Of a stretch of 64,000 nucleotides of DNA, positions 40,213 through 53,752 are shown piece by piece. How positions within the stretch are numbered: the stretch's first letter is position 1; each line of letters starts with the position of its first letter. The DNA is from an uncultured Bacteroidales bacterium (GTDB lineage: Bacteria > Bacteroidota > Bacteroidia > Bacteroidales > UBA932), in contig CAMVMG010000006.1 in the NCBI GenBank assembly GCA_947168525.1, forward strand, positions 1 through 64,000, written 5' to 3'. The notes beneath the pieces were generated by a model. It was given only the letters and a program-made list of their open reading frames with translations. It made no database searches and was not told where the DNA came from. A program made the position numbers and the translations under genes.

Positions 40213-41682
40213 ATGAAAATCAATCTCTTCCTGACCTTATTCTGTGTGGTCCTGCTGGCGGCAGCCTGTTCCTCCCCCACCTCCCGATATGCCAACGACA
40301 CCACGCTGGTCCCCCGCCAGGCGGCAGCAGCCGGGCAGCTCCCCCGCGTGATTGTCATGACCGACGCGGAAACGGACGACCGCTGCTCCATGGTCCACTT
40401 CCTGCTGTATGCCAACGATATGCAGGTGGATGCCATCATTCAGAGCAATTCCTGCTTCCAGCGGCACGGCTGGAGCAGCGAGCCCTGGCTCGAAGAACAG
40501 ATATCGGCCTATGAGAAGGTGTATCCCAACTTGAAGGTGCACGACAGCCGTTATCCCACGCCGGAGTATCTGAGAAGCGTGGTGTTCATCGGTGACGAGA
40601 CACCGGAACACATCGGCATCGGCAACAATGCCGCCGCGCTGATCCCGGGCGTGGAGCCGGTCATCGACCCGTCTACCTGGGAAGATACGCCCGGCAGCGA
40701 CCGCATCGTGGAAGTGCTCCTGGAGGACGATCCCCGGCCGGTCTACCTGCAGGCCTGGGGCGGTTCCAACACCGCAGCCCGCGCGCTCTACAAACTGAAG
40801 ACCCAATATCCGGACCAGTATGCCCGCGCCGCATCCAAGGCCGTACTCTACTGCATCTGGTATCAGGACGGTGGCGGCAACTATATCGAACGGAACTTCC
40901 CCGAGGTTACCATCCTCCTGAACCATCACTTCAGCGGCAGCTGGGACTACGGCACCATGGTGAACTCCGACGACTTCGTAGCCAAGTATCTCCACAACGG
41001 GAAAAACCCGCTGGGAGCCCTGTATACGCAAGGCTACATCAGCGAAGGAGACTCCCCCGCCTTCCTGTATTCCGTCGACAACGGTCTCCGCTCCTACGAG
41101 GATCCCACCTACGGCGGCTGGGGCGGGCGGTTCTACAAGGTAGATGGCTGGGACAACGTGTACCGGGACACCGGCTTCGGCGACCTCCGCGAATGGATTG
41201 AACCCGCCATGCACGACTTCCAGGCCCGACTCACCTGGTGCATCACCCCGGACTACGACAAGGGCAACCACAGGCCGGTCATCTCCTTCCCCGAAGGGCA
41301 GGACCGCACCGTTCACCCGGGCGATACCGTCACCCTGCGCATCCAGGCCACGGACAACGACAAGCCGGACCTGGAAGGAACCTGGAAAATGCGCGGAGAA
41401 GTGCTGTCCCAGCAGGGCATCACCTACGAGCGGTTCCTGGAGATGGCCTCCAGCCCCGCCGCTTCGTCTTTCCTCACCGGCTGCACCGTGAACTGGCTCC
41501 AGGGAAAGGGCGGCACCTACCCCGGAATCATCGACCTGATCTACAACAACGACGGCTCCGTGAGCTTTGTAGCACCGCAGGTTAACGCCCCGCAGACCAT
41601 CCACATCATTGCCGAAGCCACCGACAAGGGAACCCCGCCGCTCACCACCTACGCCCGCTTCGTGATTACCGTACAGAAATAG
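40213..41682 (+). CDS. Sde182/DUF1593 nucleoside-hydrolase-like lipoprotein (copy 2)
   Basis: A 489-residue lipoprotein (Cys19, LAAAC). The metal motif MTDAETDD lies at residues 50-56 and is nearly identical to copy 1, as is the next block CSMVHFLLYANDMQVDAII. Then come LEEDPRPVYLQAWGGSNTAARALYKL-type sequence and the C-terminal Ig-like domain, here with an insertion (LTGCTVNWLQGKGG) and ending TPPLTTYARFVITVQ. Copies 1 and 2 appear to form one subfamily (TDAExDDxCSMVxFLL) and copies 3 and 4 another (TCDPELDDxNS). It is the only copy on the plus strand and diverges from a CE1 esterase. Confidence 0.82.
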   Translation: MKINLFLTLFCVVLLAAACSSPTSRYANDTTLVPRQAAAAGQLPRVIVMTDAETDDRCSMVHFLLYANDMQVDAIIQSNSCFQRHGWSSEPWLEEQISAYEKVYPNLKVHDSRYPTPEYLRSVVFIGDETPEHIGIGNNAAALIPGVEPVIDPSTWEDTPGSDRIVEVLLEDDPRPVYLQAWGGSNTAARALYKLKTQYPDQYARAASKAVLYCIWYQDGGGNYIERNFPEVTILLNHHFSGSWDYGTMVNSDDFVAKYLHNGKNPLGALYTQGYISEGDSPAFLYSVDNGLRSYEDPTYGGWGGRFYKVDGWDNVYRDTGFGDLREWIEPAMHDFQARLTWCITPDYDKGNHRPVISFPEGQDRTVHPGDTVTLRIQATDNDKPDLEGTWKMRGEVLSQQGITYERFLEMASSPAASSFLTGCTVNWLQGKGGTYPGIIDLIYNNDGSVSFVAPQVNAPQTIHIIAEATDKGTPPLTTYARFVITVQK

Positions 41683-41753
41683 GTTCCGACAGGGCCCGCC
41701 AGCCAGACATATCAGCCCGGACCGTTTTCTGGAAACAATTGACCAACAAGCAA

Positions 41754-41799
41754 TTATGCGAAAGTGTCTAGTCGTTGCCGACTAGACACTTTCGCATAA
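41754..41799. terminator. perfect 20-bp-stem palindrome between convergent DUF1593 genes
   Basis: TTATGCGAAAGTGTCTAGTC (41754-41773) pairs perfectly with its reverse complement at 41780-41799 around loop GTTGCC. It lies between the converging stops at 41682 and 41856, so bidirectional termination is the simplest role, although the stem is longer than usual. Confidence 0.7.
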
Positions 41800-41855
41800 C
41801 ATACTGTTTCATAGTTAGTTACATTTCACGCGCACTACGCTGCTTCTCCCAAGAA

Positions 41856-43376
41856 CTACAGCACGGTTATCACCGTCCGCAGGTAAGAAGTGCACTGCGG
41901 AGTACCATTGTCAGCCACGGTTAGGACCAGGTGAATCTGGTCACCGGGGGCGGCATCGGCGGGGATGGTGACACGGGTGGCGGCCGTTGCGGGGCTGTCG
42001 ATGGCTACATCACCTTGGAAGGCGCCGTACACCTTCCACTGGGCCCAGCCGCAGGTAAAGGCGTTGCCATCCGGGTCAGAGGCCGACGCCTTGATGCTGA
42101 GCGTCTGCCCGGGCTTGCCGGAGAGGGAGAGCGGCCCTGTGACCACCGGCTCATGGTTAGCCGAGGCAAAATCCGGAGCCACCGTCCAGGCCATGCGGGC
42201 GGCGAAGTTGTTTTGCACGGCGGGGATGAAGTCCGGAAGCAGCGGTTCGCCTTGAGCGAAGAACGCGAACGGAGACGTATAGCCCATCTGTTTCTCCCTG
42301 TCGCTGAGTTCTTTCTGCCGTCCGGCCCAGCCACCCCAGCGTGGGTCTTCGAAAGCGCGGAGGCCGTTGCCAATCAAGTTCAGGAAGCAGGGCGTATCGC
42401 CCTCGCTGATAAAACTGTCCTTCTCGCCGGGAGCGGTCCACACATTGTATCCCATGCCGATTAGCTCTTCCCGGGTATAGCCGGACAGGCCGAAGTAGTC
42501 GGTCACATCGCCGGGAACCATCTGCTTGCCGTCACCCCAGACGCGGTACATTTCGCCCAGAAGGCCTTTGGAAGAAATGTTCTCCCGGGTCCAGGTGGCA
42601 CTGTAATACAGGGTGTCGGCCTTTCCGGCGACAGAGCGCGCTGCCCCATAGCCGATGGGAGTGATGTCGGCATTGATGATAATCGATTCCACATCGGGCC
42701 AGTTGGGCTGGATGTAGTCGCGGAAAGAGGTGTCCTGGGCTCCGGAGAGGCAGAGCTTGCACTTGGCGTTGACCTTGGCCTTGACGGCTTCCCATTCCGC
42801 CGTTCCGGCATACTGCTCTTCGATGCTTTTAAGAGCGCGGGCTATGGTGCTGGGACCGCCCCACACCTGCACAAATACCGGACGGGGATCGTCGTCCATC
42901 AGCACCTGCTTGATGAGGTCGGAGCCCGGGGTGTCTGCGGAAATGTCTGCCTCGAAGGTCACATTGCCCTCACGGATCACCGCTTTCAGGGAGGCGGGCG
43001 AAGGATAACCGGGATGATGCTTCACCAGATAGGGATACACCTTCTCGTAGGCCTCCACATCCTCGTCGATGAAGCGCTCGCCCTCTTTCCAGCGCCAGGT
43101 AAGCTGCGGGCCCAGGCCCAGACGGGCGTACTCGCTGCCCGGCCGCATCTGCAGCGTTTGTCCGTCGCCTTTCCAGTGGACCTGGCTGCTGGCATAGATA
43201 AGCCCTTCCGTGTCGTAGTCAGTAGAGAACAGCAGGTAGCGGAGAAGGGAGTTGTGGTCATCCAGTTCCGGGTCACAGGTGACGATAATCCGGGGCTTGA
43301 GGGGCTGCGGCTGCTTCTCGGAGCAGCTGGATAGCACGACGGCAGCGAGGGCAATGAAGGAAAGGAAACGTTTCAT
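41856..43376 (-). CDS. Sde182/DUF1593 nucleoside-hydrolase-like lipoprotein (copy 3)
   Basis: A 506-residue lipoprotein (Cys18, LSSC), last gene of the long minus-strand run. The metal motif TCDPELDD spans residues 33-40, followed by HNSLLRYLLFSTDYDTEGLIYASSQVHWKG. The segment MDDDPRPVFVQVWGGPSTIARALKSIEEQY and the Ig-like C-terminus SDPDGNAFTCGWAQWKVYG are family features. It overlaps the upstream copy 4 by one base (TAATG), indicating coupled translation. Copies 3 and 4 adjoin in tandem and share the same motif variant, so they probably arose by local duplication. Confidence 0.82.
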   Translation of the reverse strand: MKRFLSFIALAAVVLSSCSEKQPQPLKPRIIVTCDPELDDHNSLLRYLLFSTDYDTEGLIYASSQVHWKGDGQTLQMRPGSEYARLGLGPQLTWRWKEGERFIDEDVEAYEKVYPYLVKHHPGYPSPASLKAVIREGNVTFEADISADTPGSDLIKQVLMDDDPRPVFVQVWGGPSTIARALKSIEEQYAGTAEWEAVKAKVNAKCKLCLSGAQDTSFRDYIQPNWPDVESIIINADITPIGYGAARSVAGKADTLYYSATWTRENISSKGLLGEMYRVWGDGKQMVPGDVTDYFGLSGYTREELIGMGYNVWTAPGEKDSFISEGDTPCFLNLIGNGLRAFEDPRWGGWAGRQKELSDREKQMGYTSPFAFFAQGEPLLPDFIPAVQNNFAARMAWTVAPDFASANHEPVVTGPLSLSGKPGQTLSIKASASDPDGNAFTCGWAQWKVYGAFQGDVAIDSPATAATRVTIPADAAPGDQIHLVLTVADNGTPQCTSYLRTVITVL

Positions 43377-44998
43377 TATTGTACAGTTATAACAGTTCTA
43401 AGGTAATAAGTGAGCACAGGGTCGCCGTTATCCTGGGCCTGGAGCACCAGATGGATGGTGTCGCCGCTCTTGGCATCGGCAGGAACCGTAAAGGTGGTCT
43501 TGGCCTGTTCGGGGATGTCCACGGCGAGGATGGCATCATTGGTGAGCACATAGGTGCCTACCGGAAAGTACCACCATTTGAGCGTGAGCTGGTCTCCGTC
43601 CGGGTCGGAGGCCTTGGCGTTAATGGTCACTGTCTCGCCGGCCTTGGCCTTAAGGGTGAAGGGGCCGCTGAGCTGCGGATAGTGGTTGGCATCCTCGAAC
43701 TTCGGGGTCACGGACCACTTCATGCGGGCCGCCTCGGAGAGATTGCGCTCGGGAGCCATATTGGGGAAAGTATGGTCTTCGGGGCCGCCGCCGCGCATCA
43801 TGGCCATCATAGCCGCCATATACGGAGAAGCACCGAAAGTACCCGGGGCACCGGCAGGACGGTTCTGTGCATTCCGGGCACGGTCCGGACGTCCGCTCAG
43901 CTGGGCCAGATTGTTGCCCATATAGGCAGGATGGCCGCTCTGGGCAGGTCCCTTGGTAATGTCCCACCGACCCGTCCAGCCGCCCCAGGTGGGATCTTCC
44001 CAAGCCCGGAGGCCGTTGTCAATCAGCTGGTAGAAGCAGCCGCTGTCACCGTCGCCGTAAAGAGTTCCCTGGGGCTGTATATTGCTCCAGACATAGTAGC
44101 CCTCGGCCGTCATCTCCTCGCGGGTCTTGCCGGCAGAAGGGCCGATGAAGTCCGTCATGTCGCCGGGCACCATCTGTTTGCCGTCTCCCCACAGACGCAC
44201 GCGGGCGCCGATGGGGCCGATGGTCATATACTTGGCCGTCCATTCCGGATCCGTCAGGGACGGGTTGCCGTGGTAGTTGCCCATGCGGGCGTTGGTGTTC
44301 TGGACCCAGATGCCTGGCCAGACAACGGCGATGTAGCTGTTATAGGCATTGTCCTGGTCGCCGGAAAGGTTCAAGACCACCTTTTCGTTCACTTTCTTCA
44401 CAATAGCGTCCCATTCAGGCGTGCCTTTATACTCGTCCTCGATACTGCGGAGGGCCGCCGCGATGGAAGAACTGCCGCCCCAGGCCTGGATGAACAGGGG
44501 ACCCGGCTTGTCGTCCAGGATGTTGGCCTTGATCAGGTTGGAGCCGTCGGTGTCGTAGGAATAGTCGCCCTCGAACACGCAGTTGCCCCATTTGGTCACG
44601 CTGCGGAGGTATTCCGGGGTGGGATACCGGCTGTCGTGCACCTTCAAGTTCTGGTAGCATTCCGCATAAGCGTCGATGATGTCGTCGATGAAACGCTCCT
44701 CGGGATTGAAGCGCCATGAGGTCTGCGGGCCCAGGCCCATGTTGTCGTACTCGCCACCCGGGATGAACTGGGTGGTACCCTTCCCGTCGCCCAGCCAGTG
44801 AAAACGGCTGCTGGTGTACACCAGGCCGTCGATCTGGAAGTCTGTGGCGTGCAGCAGGAAACGGACCATGGAGTTGTTGTCGTCCAGTTCCGGGTCACAG
44901 GTGACGATGGTGCGGGGCGCCTGAAACACCCCGTCCTTAGGGGCGCTGTTACAGGCAACGGCGGCCAAGACCGCCAGGATCAGATATTTCGCTTTCAT
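43376..44998 (-). CDS. Sde182/DUF1593 nucleoside-hydrolase-like lipoprotein (copy 4)
   Basis: A 540-residue lipoprotein (Cys16, AAVAC), the longest of the five copies. Motif TCDPELDD at residues 33-40, then NNSMVRFLLHATDFQIDGLVYTSSRFHW. A loop before the C-terminal domain contains a low-complexity, Met/Pro/Gly-rich stretch (RNAQNRPAGAPGTFGAS, YMAAMMAMMRGGG) that the other copies lack. The Ig-like domain has DPDGDQLTLKWWYFPVG. ATG at 44998; an in-frame TTG two codons upstream is less likely. It follows the CE1 copy b gene after 18 nt, and a perfect -7 box lies in that gap. Confidence 0.82.
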   Translation of the reverse strand: MKAKYLILAVLAAVACNSAPKDGVFQAPRTIVTCDPELDDNNSMVRFLLHATDFQIDGLVYTSSRFHWLGDGKGTTQFIPGGEYDNMGLGPQTSWRFNPEERFIDDIIDAYAECYQNLKVHDSRYPTPEYLRSVTKWGNCVFEGDYSYDTDGSNLIKANILDDKPGPLFIQAWGGSSSIAAALRSIEDEYKGTPEWDAIVKKVNEKVVLNLSGDQDNAYNSYIAVVWPGIWVQNTNARMGNYHGNPSLTDPEWTAKYMTIGPIGARVRLWGDGKQMVPGDMTDFIGPSAGKTREEMTAEGYYVWSNIQPQGTLYGDGDSGCFYQLIDNGLRAWEDPTWGGWTGRWDITKGPAQSGHPAYMGNNLAQLSGRPDRARNAQNRPAGAPGTFGASPYMAAMMAMMRGGGPEDHTFPNMAPERNLSEAARMKWSVTPKFEDANHYPQLSGPFTLKAKAGETVTINAKASDPDGDQLTLKWWYFPVGTYVLTNDAILAVDIPEQAKTTFTVPADAKSGDTIHLVLQAQDNGDPVLTYYLRTVITVQ

Positions 44999-45001
44999 AT
45001 C

Positions 45002-45009
45002 CAAAGATA
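45002..45009 (-). promoter_or_regulatory. -7 box immediately before DUF1593 copy 4
   Basis: Minus-strand TATCTTTG ends only three bases before the ATG (44998). If used, the mRNA would be leaderless. No -33 element is seen. Confidence 0.3.
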
Positions 45010-45016
45010 CACATTT

Positions 45017-48949
<3,933 letters not shown>

Positions 48950-48965
48950 CTATGTAGAAAGGAAA

Positions 48966-49001
48966 CCTGCCCAGTGCCCTTTGTGGAAGGCGCCGGGCAG
49001 G
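48966..49001 (-). terminator. hairpin between susD3 and CE1 copy c
   Basis: CCTGCCC / GGGCAGG outer stem with an inner GCC/GGC pairing. Imperfect, no T-tract. Same position as the hairpins after susD1 and susD2. Confidence 0.5.
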
Positions 49002-49023
49002 AAAATAAGAATGGAAAAAAATG

Positions 49024-50580
49024 TTACCAGCCAGGGTTCTGGACGATGTTCGGATTCACGGCGACTTCGGTGGCCGGGAAAGGAAGATATTCATGCTTGC
49101 CAGCCTTCCAGCCGCACTTGTCGGCGGAGTTCTGCTGGGTCCATTTCACGGTGTAGGTACCGTCGCCGTTGACCACCAGGGTAGGATATTGCTGGCCCTT
49201 GGTACCGAGTTTGGCCGCAGCATCGCCCCAACGGACAAGGTCCTGATAGCGGACGCCCTCACCGAAGAGTTCCAGACGCTTTTCGATCTTGATGTCATCC
49301 ATGGTGACAGAGCCCTTGGAAGGAAGCTGGGCACGGGTGCGCACCTGGTTCACATACTCGGCTGCCTTGCCGGCATTGCCGTTCTGCAGCTGGGCCTCAG
49401 CGGCCAGCAGGAGCACCTCGGCGTAACGCATCACGCGGCGTGCGGGAGCATAGAAGTAACCAATCATGTTGCTCTTGAGCACGCGGAACTTGTAATTCCA
49501 GTAACCTTCGCAGTCATTCTGGTCCATCACGGGAGTGGCGCCGTAACTGATCAGGTCGTCCACCGTCATGATGGAGTTCTTAAGACGGTAACCGTCCACT
49601 CCTTCCTCAGCCACGAATGCCTTGTAGATATCGCCGGTAGGAAGCAGGAACCCCCAGGTATTGGTAGGACCGTACCAGCTGCCCGTGTAGCTGAAACGCT
49701 CGGCACGGAGACCCATTGAAACCCAGTTCATGTTGTTGTTGGCACCGGAATTGGTGTTATCGTTCAGGTAGTGGATTTCAAAGAGGGATTCCTCGGAAAT
49801 GGTGGCCTGCGGCGTACCGATAGTGCTGAAATCGGCCTGGAGGGCATATTTTCCGGAGTTGATTACGTTGTCCAGCATAGAGGCGGCTTCGCTATACTTC
49901 TTCTGGAAGAGGTAGGACTTGCCCAATAGGGCCTGGGCATACTGCTTGGTGATGCGGAAGGTCTTGTCGTTCACTCCCGACTTTTCGGTCAGGGCGCCGC
50001 TGTCAATGGCATCTTTAAGGTCGCTCTCAATCAAGGACCACAGTTCCTCCACGGTGGAGTTCGGAGTCAGGTACTCGTCATCGGAAAGGAGGTGGTCTAC
50101 CTTGGGAGCGGGGCCCCACATGGTCACCAGTTCGAAGTAGGCCCATGCACGGAACACCTTGGCCTCGGCCACAGCACGCTTCATTACAGCGCTTTCGCCG
50201 GTCACCTTTTCAATCACCACATTGCTGTTGTAAATCAGCTTATACAGGTTTTCGTAAATGGTTTTAATATAACTGATATCCGAGCTGAACGTAAAGTCGT
50301 TTATCTGATAGGCGCCGGCCGTATGCGCTTCGCCTGCGTTATAGTTGTCATCGCTCAGGTATTCCTTAATCATCCACCAGCAGTTGAAGATGGCCTGGTC
50401 AAGCGTACGGAGCGACGTATAGCACATGGTGACGCCTTCCTCAGCCTCTGCGTCGGTCTGGTAATAGGAATCGATGGACGAAACACTATGCTGCGGGATA
50501 TCCAGGCGGCTGCTGCAGGAGCCCAATACAAAAAGACCTGCAGCAAGAGCAATTCCGGAAATGATATATTTAGTTTTCAT
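49024..50580 (-). CDS. SusD/RagB-family glycan-binding lipoprotein (PUL3)
   Basis: A 518-residue surface lipoprotein (lipobox Cys22, LGSC). SusD landmarks: DIPQHSVSSIDSYYQTDAEAE, AVAEAKVFRAWAYFELVTMWGPAPKVDHLL, RITKQYAQALLGKSYLFQKKYSEAA, RYAEVLLLAAEAQL and the MDDIKIEKRLELFGEGVRYQDLVRWGD block, ending NPNIVQNPGW. Close relative of SusD2. It lies 22 nt downstream of susC3 and precedes the esterase/DUF1593 series, so the imported material is probably an acylated glycan fragment. Confidence 0.95.
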   Translation of the reverse strand: MKTKYIISGIALAAGLFVLGSCSSRLDIPQHSVSSIDSYYQTDAEAEEGVTMCYTSLRTLDQAIFNCWWMIKEYLSDDNYNAGEAHTAGAYQINDFTFSSDISYIKTIYENLYKLIYNSNVVIEKVTGESAVMKRAVAEAKVFRAWAYFELVTMWGPAPKVDHLLSDDEYLTPNSTVEELWSLIESDLKDAIDSGALTEKSGVNDKTFRITKQYAQALLGKSYLFQKKYSEAASMLDNVINSGKYALQADFSTIGTPQATISEESLFEIHYLNDNTNSGANNNMNWVSMGLRAERFSYTGSWYGPTNTWGFLLPTGDIYKAFVAEEGVDGYRLKNSIMTVDDLISYGATPVMDQNDCEGYWNYKFRVLKSNMIGYFYAPARRVMRYAEVLLLAAEAQLQNGNAGKAAEYVNQVRTRAQLPSKGSVTMDDIKIEKRLELFGEGVRYQDLVRWGDAAAKLGTKGQQYPTLVVNGDGTYTVKWTQQNSADKCGWKAGKHEYLPFPATEVAVNPNIVQNPGW

Positions 50581-50602
50581 ATCGTAGTTGCAGTATTAGA
50601 GT

Positions 50603-53600
50603 TTAGAAAGTGATGTTGAAACCGAAGACCATCTTCTTGGTAGTCGGATACTGTCCGTAGTCCAGGCCCAGACCGTTGCCGGCCATGGATACCTCGGGAT
50701 CAAAGCCGGGATACTTGGTGAAGAGGAACCAGTCGTCCAGCGACATATACACGCGGAGATTGGAAAGCTTGATCTTCTGGATCAGGTTCTTGGGCAGGGA
50801 ATAACCCAGCTGAATCTGCTTGATCTTGAAATAGGAGCCGTCGAACACCAGGGCGGAGGACTGGCAGTACTCGTTGTAGTTGTGGCCGTTGAGCATGCCG
50901 GCGCCGGGATAGGAAGCATTGGTGTTGGACGGGGTCCAGCGATTGTCGTAAAAGTACTTCAGGGTGTTGGCCTGGTTACGGGTAGCACGAGGGACTGCAT
51001 AGTTGATTTCATTTCCGGAGGCGCCGCTGGCAAAGACCACCAGGTCAAGACCCTTCCAGCCCATGGTGAGGGTAACGCCATAGGTGATATCTGGAATACC
51101 GGAACCGATCATCACCTTGTCGTCATCGTTGATGACACCGTCGTTGTTCTGGTCCTTGAAGGTAGGATAACCGGTGGTCTTGTCCGGGCCGGTGTATTCG
51201 TAACCGCGCATGTACCAGATGGGATAGCCCTTCTCGAAGTAGGTGGTGACACCGGCGCCACCGGATGTACCGGCCACGCGGGTAAGGGTTTCATAGACAT
51301 AAGTCACCTCGTTCTTGAGGGTGGAGAGGTTGCCGTTGATACCATAGTTGAAGTCGCCGATATGGTCGTGCCAGCCAAGGTCGAACTCGAAGCCCTGGTT
51401 CACCACGTTACCGGCATTCAGCGGAGAAAGGGTGTTGCCCACGGAAGCGGAGCCGACAGGGTTGGTCATGATAAGGTCTTTGGTCTGCTTCTTGTACCAG
51501 TCCATGCCGAAGGTGAGGCGGTCTTGGAACATACGGAGGTCGAAGCCGAAGTCGAGCTGCTCGGAGGTCTCCCACTTCAAGTTGTAGTTACCTGTGGAAG
51601 ACGGGTGGGAACCCACCTGATAGGAAACACCCGTCGCGGCCATCGGATACTGTACGTTAGAAGCGATGGTAGAGGCATACATATAGTTGCCCAGGCCGGC
51701 GATGGAACCATTCTGGCCCCAGCTGGCGCGCAGTTTCAGATGGCTGATGGCATTGTTCAGACCCAGGTTCTTGAAGAAATTCTCACGGGAGATGGTCCAA
51801 CCGGCGGAAACGGCCGGGAAGTAGCCCCAGCGCTTGTTCAGCGGGAGGATGGAAAGGTCGGCTGCATCGGCACGCAGAGAAACCTGCAGGAAATACTTGT
51901 TGTCGAAGTCATAAGAGACACGGCCGAAGTAAGAGAGATCGCTGCGGTAGATTTTCTCACCGCCGGAAACTGTACGGGTGGCCGTACCGGTCTGGTTGGA
52001 GAAATACGCATAGTTGCGGTCCAGTTTGCTGATACCCAGATTGGTGGGGCCGGTGCCGGCAATCTGGCCGGTGACGCCGAAAGTCTCACGCTGGGAGAAG
52101 GACATACCTGCCATGGCGGTCAGATGGTGCTTCAGGGCAAAGGTAGCCACGTAGTTTGCGAAGTTCTCCCACTGATAGTAGAGGTTGTTGTTGTTGGTAG
52201 CCTGGATGGTCACATAGTCGGAAGCCGTATCGGTATTCACCATGTGGGGCCACTGGAGATTGTAGGTAGCACGGTTGTTATAGTCGTAACCGATGCGGGA
52301 AGTAAAGGTGAGACCCTTGAGGATATTGAAGTCCAAAGCAGTGGAACCGTGCAGGTTCACGCCGTCACTGGCCTGCTGGTAACCGTCCCGCATGATGTAC
52401 GGGTTGATGTTGTTGGACTCCTGGAAAACGGACATGGAATAATAGTCGCCGTTCTCATCGGTGAGGAAGAGGTGTCCTTGGTCTACGATGTTCTGGATAG
52501 GGAGAGGGAGCTGGTCCTTTTTGTAAATAACCGGGGTGAGCGGGTCCATCTGAAGGACGGAGGAAAGCATGGAATACATGCCGCCTTCCCGTACGCGGGT
52601 AGCCTCGGAGCGTGCGAAACTGTTGTTGGTGGAGAACTTGAGCCAGTCAAAGATCTTGTAGTCGGCATTGAGGGTGGCAGAAAGGCGCTGATGTCTGTCC
52701 TGGTTGCCGATGATGGGACCGTCGTTGTCCAGATAGGAAACGGAAGCAAACAGGGAACCGTTGTTGTTGGCACCGGCGAAGCTTACGTTGTGGCGGGCCT
52801 GGTAGCCGTTTTCGAAAGCGACATTTGCCCAGTTGGTATCGGTACCGTTGTAAGGGCTGTTGGTGTAATAATCACGGATTCGGCCTTCATCAACCACTCC
52901 GCCTTCTGTGGAAACCCAGTTGATATATTCCTTGGCATTGAGCACCTGGGGAATGTTGTTCACTTGGTTTAGGGAGTACTGGAAGTCATAGGAGATGCGA
53001 CGCACGCCTTTGTCGGCCTTCTTAGTGGTGATGAGCACCACGCCATTGCCGGCCTGGGCACCATAGATGGCGGCGGAGGCCGCATCCTTCAGCACTTCAA
53101 TGGACTGGATGTCGTTCGGGTCGATCTGGGACACGCTGGAAGAATTGGTGCGCAGGCCGTCCACGACATACAGCGGAGTGGAATCCGAATTGGAGGAGAA
53201 ACCACGCACGCGGATGGAAGTCTCGGCACCCGGAGCACCGGAAGTAGTGATGATCTGGACACCGGCGGTCTTGCCCTGCAGACCATTGTCGACCGTGGTG
53301 ATGGAACGGTTCATGAGGTCTTCGGACTTGACCTGGGAGATGGAACCGGTGACATCGCTCTTGCGCTGTACGCCGTAACCGATGACTACCGTCTCCTCAA
53401 GCAGGTTGGTGTCGGTTTCCATGTTCACGTCGATGGTAGCCTTGTTGGCCGGGAACACCTGGGTGGCATAGCCTACGAAGGTGTATTCGATGTTTGCGCC
53501 ACGGGGCACTGTGACGGTATATTTGCCGTCCAGGTCCGTGGTTGTACCGTTGGTGGTGCCCTGCTGGACAACACCCACGCCGAACATAGGTACGCCCTGT

Positions 53601-53698
53601 TCGTCCAGGACTGTACCGGAGACCGTGATGGTATTCTGGGCGAAGGCGATGCCCACGCCCAGAACCATCATCAGTACGAATGACAGGATTCGTTTCAT
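50603..53698 (-). CDS. SusC-like TonB-dependent outer-membrane transporter (PUL3)
   Basis: A 1031-residue oligosaccharide importer. Signal peptide (MKRILSFVLMMVLGVGIAFA), carboxypeptidase-regulatory-like domain (VSGTVLDEQGVPMFGVGVVQQ), linker EETVVIGYGVQRKSDVTGSIS, plug (GLQGKTAGVQIITTSGAPG, SIRVRGFSS, TPLYVVDG) and barrel ending KMVFGFNITF. Unlike susC1 and susC2 it has no adjacent hybrid sensor or anti-sigma gene, and I find no TAnnTTTG box in the 54 nt separating it from the permease gene upstream. That makes read-through from the sugar-catabolism genes the likely source of expression. Confidence 0.95.
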   Translation of the reverse strand: MKRILSFVLMMVLGVGIAFAQNTITVSGTVLDEQGVPMFGVGVVQQGTTNGTTTDLDGKYTVTVPRGANIEYTFVGYATQVFPANKATIDVNMETDTNLLEETVVIGYGVQRKSDVTGSISQVKSEDLMNRSITTVDNGLQGKTAGVQIITTSGAPGAETSIRVRGFSSNSDSTPLYVVDGLRTNSSSVSQIDPNDIQSIEVLKDAASAAIYGAQAGNGVVLITTKKADKGVRRISYDFQYSLNQVNNIPQVLNAKEYINWVSTEGGVVDEGRIRDYYTNSPYNGTDTNWANVAFENGYQARHNVSFAGANNNGSLFASVSYLDNDGPIIGNQDRHQRLSATLNADYKIFDWLKFSTNNSFARSEATRVREGGMYSMLSSVLQMDPLTPVIYKKDQLPLPIQNIVDQGHLFLTDENGDYYSMSVFQESNNINPYIMRDGYQQASDGVNLHGSTALDFNILKGLTFTSRIGYDYNNRATYNLQWPHMVNTDTASDYVTIQATNNNNLYYQWENFANYVATFALKHHLTAMAGMSFSQRETFGVTGQIAGTGPTNLGISKLDRNYAYFSNQTGTATRTVSGGEKIYRSDLSYFGRVSYDFDNKYFLQVSLRADAADLSILPLNKRWGYFPAVSAGWTISRENFFKNLGLNNAISHLKLRASWGQNGSIAGLGNYMYASTIASNVQYPMAATGVSYQVGSHPSSTGNYNLKWETSEQLDFGFDLRMFQDRLTFGMDWYKKQTKDLIMTNPVGSASVGNTLSPLNAGNVVNQGFEFDLGWHDHIGDFNYGINGNLSTLKNEVTYVYETLTRVAGTSGGAGVTTYFEKGYPIWYMRGYEYTGPDKTTGYPTFKDQNNDGVINDDDKVMIGSGIPDITYGVTLTMGWKGLDLVVFASGASGNEINYAVPRATRNQANTLKYFYDNRWTPSNTNASYPGAGMLNGHNYNEYCQSSALVFDGSYFKIKQIQLGYSLPKNLIQKIKLSNLRVYMSLDDWFLFTKYPGFDPEVSMAGNGLGLDYGQYPTTKKMVFGFNITF

Positions 53699-53752
53699 TT
53701 GGTTAGATGTTTTAATAGTATTGGATTGGTTTGGTAATTTGTTCTTGGTTGG

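Noticed and set aside
40077..40439. N-terminal extension of the CE1 copy a gene
   Set aside because: The frame is open but crosses the divergent promoter region and runs antisense to DUF1593 copy 2; the ATG at 40076 starts a proper signal peptide.
41754..41799. Terminal inverted repeat or end of an insertion sequence
   Set aside because: No transposase, no matching distant arm and no target duplication are visible; the arms are adjacent, so a local hairpin is simpler.
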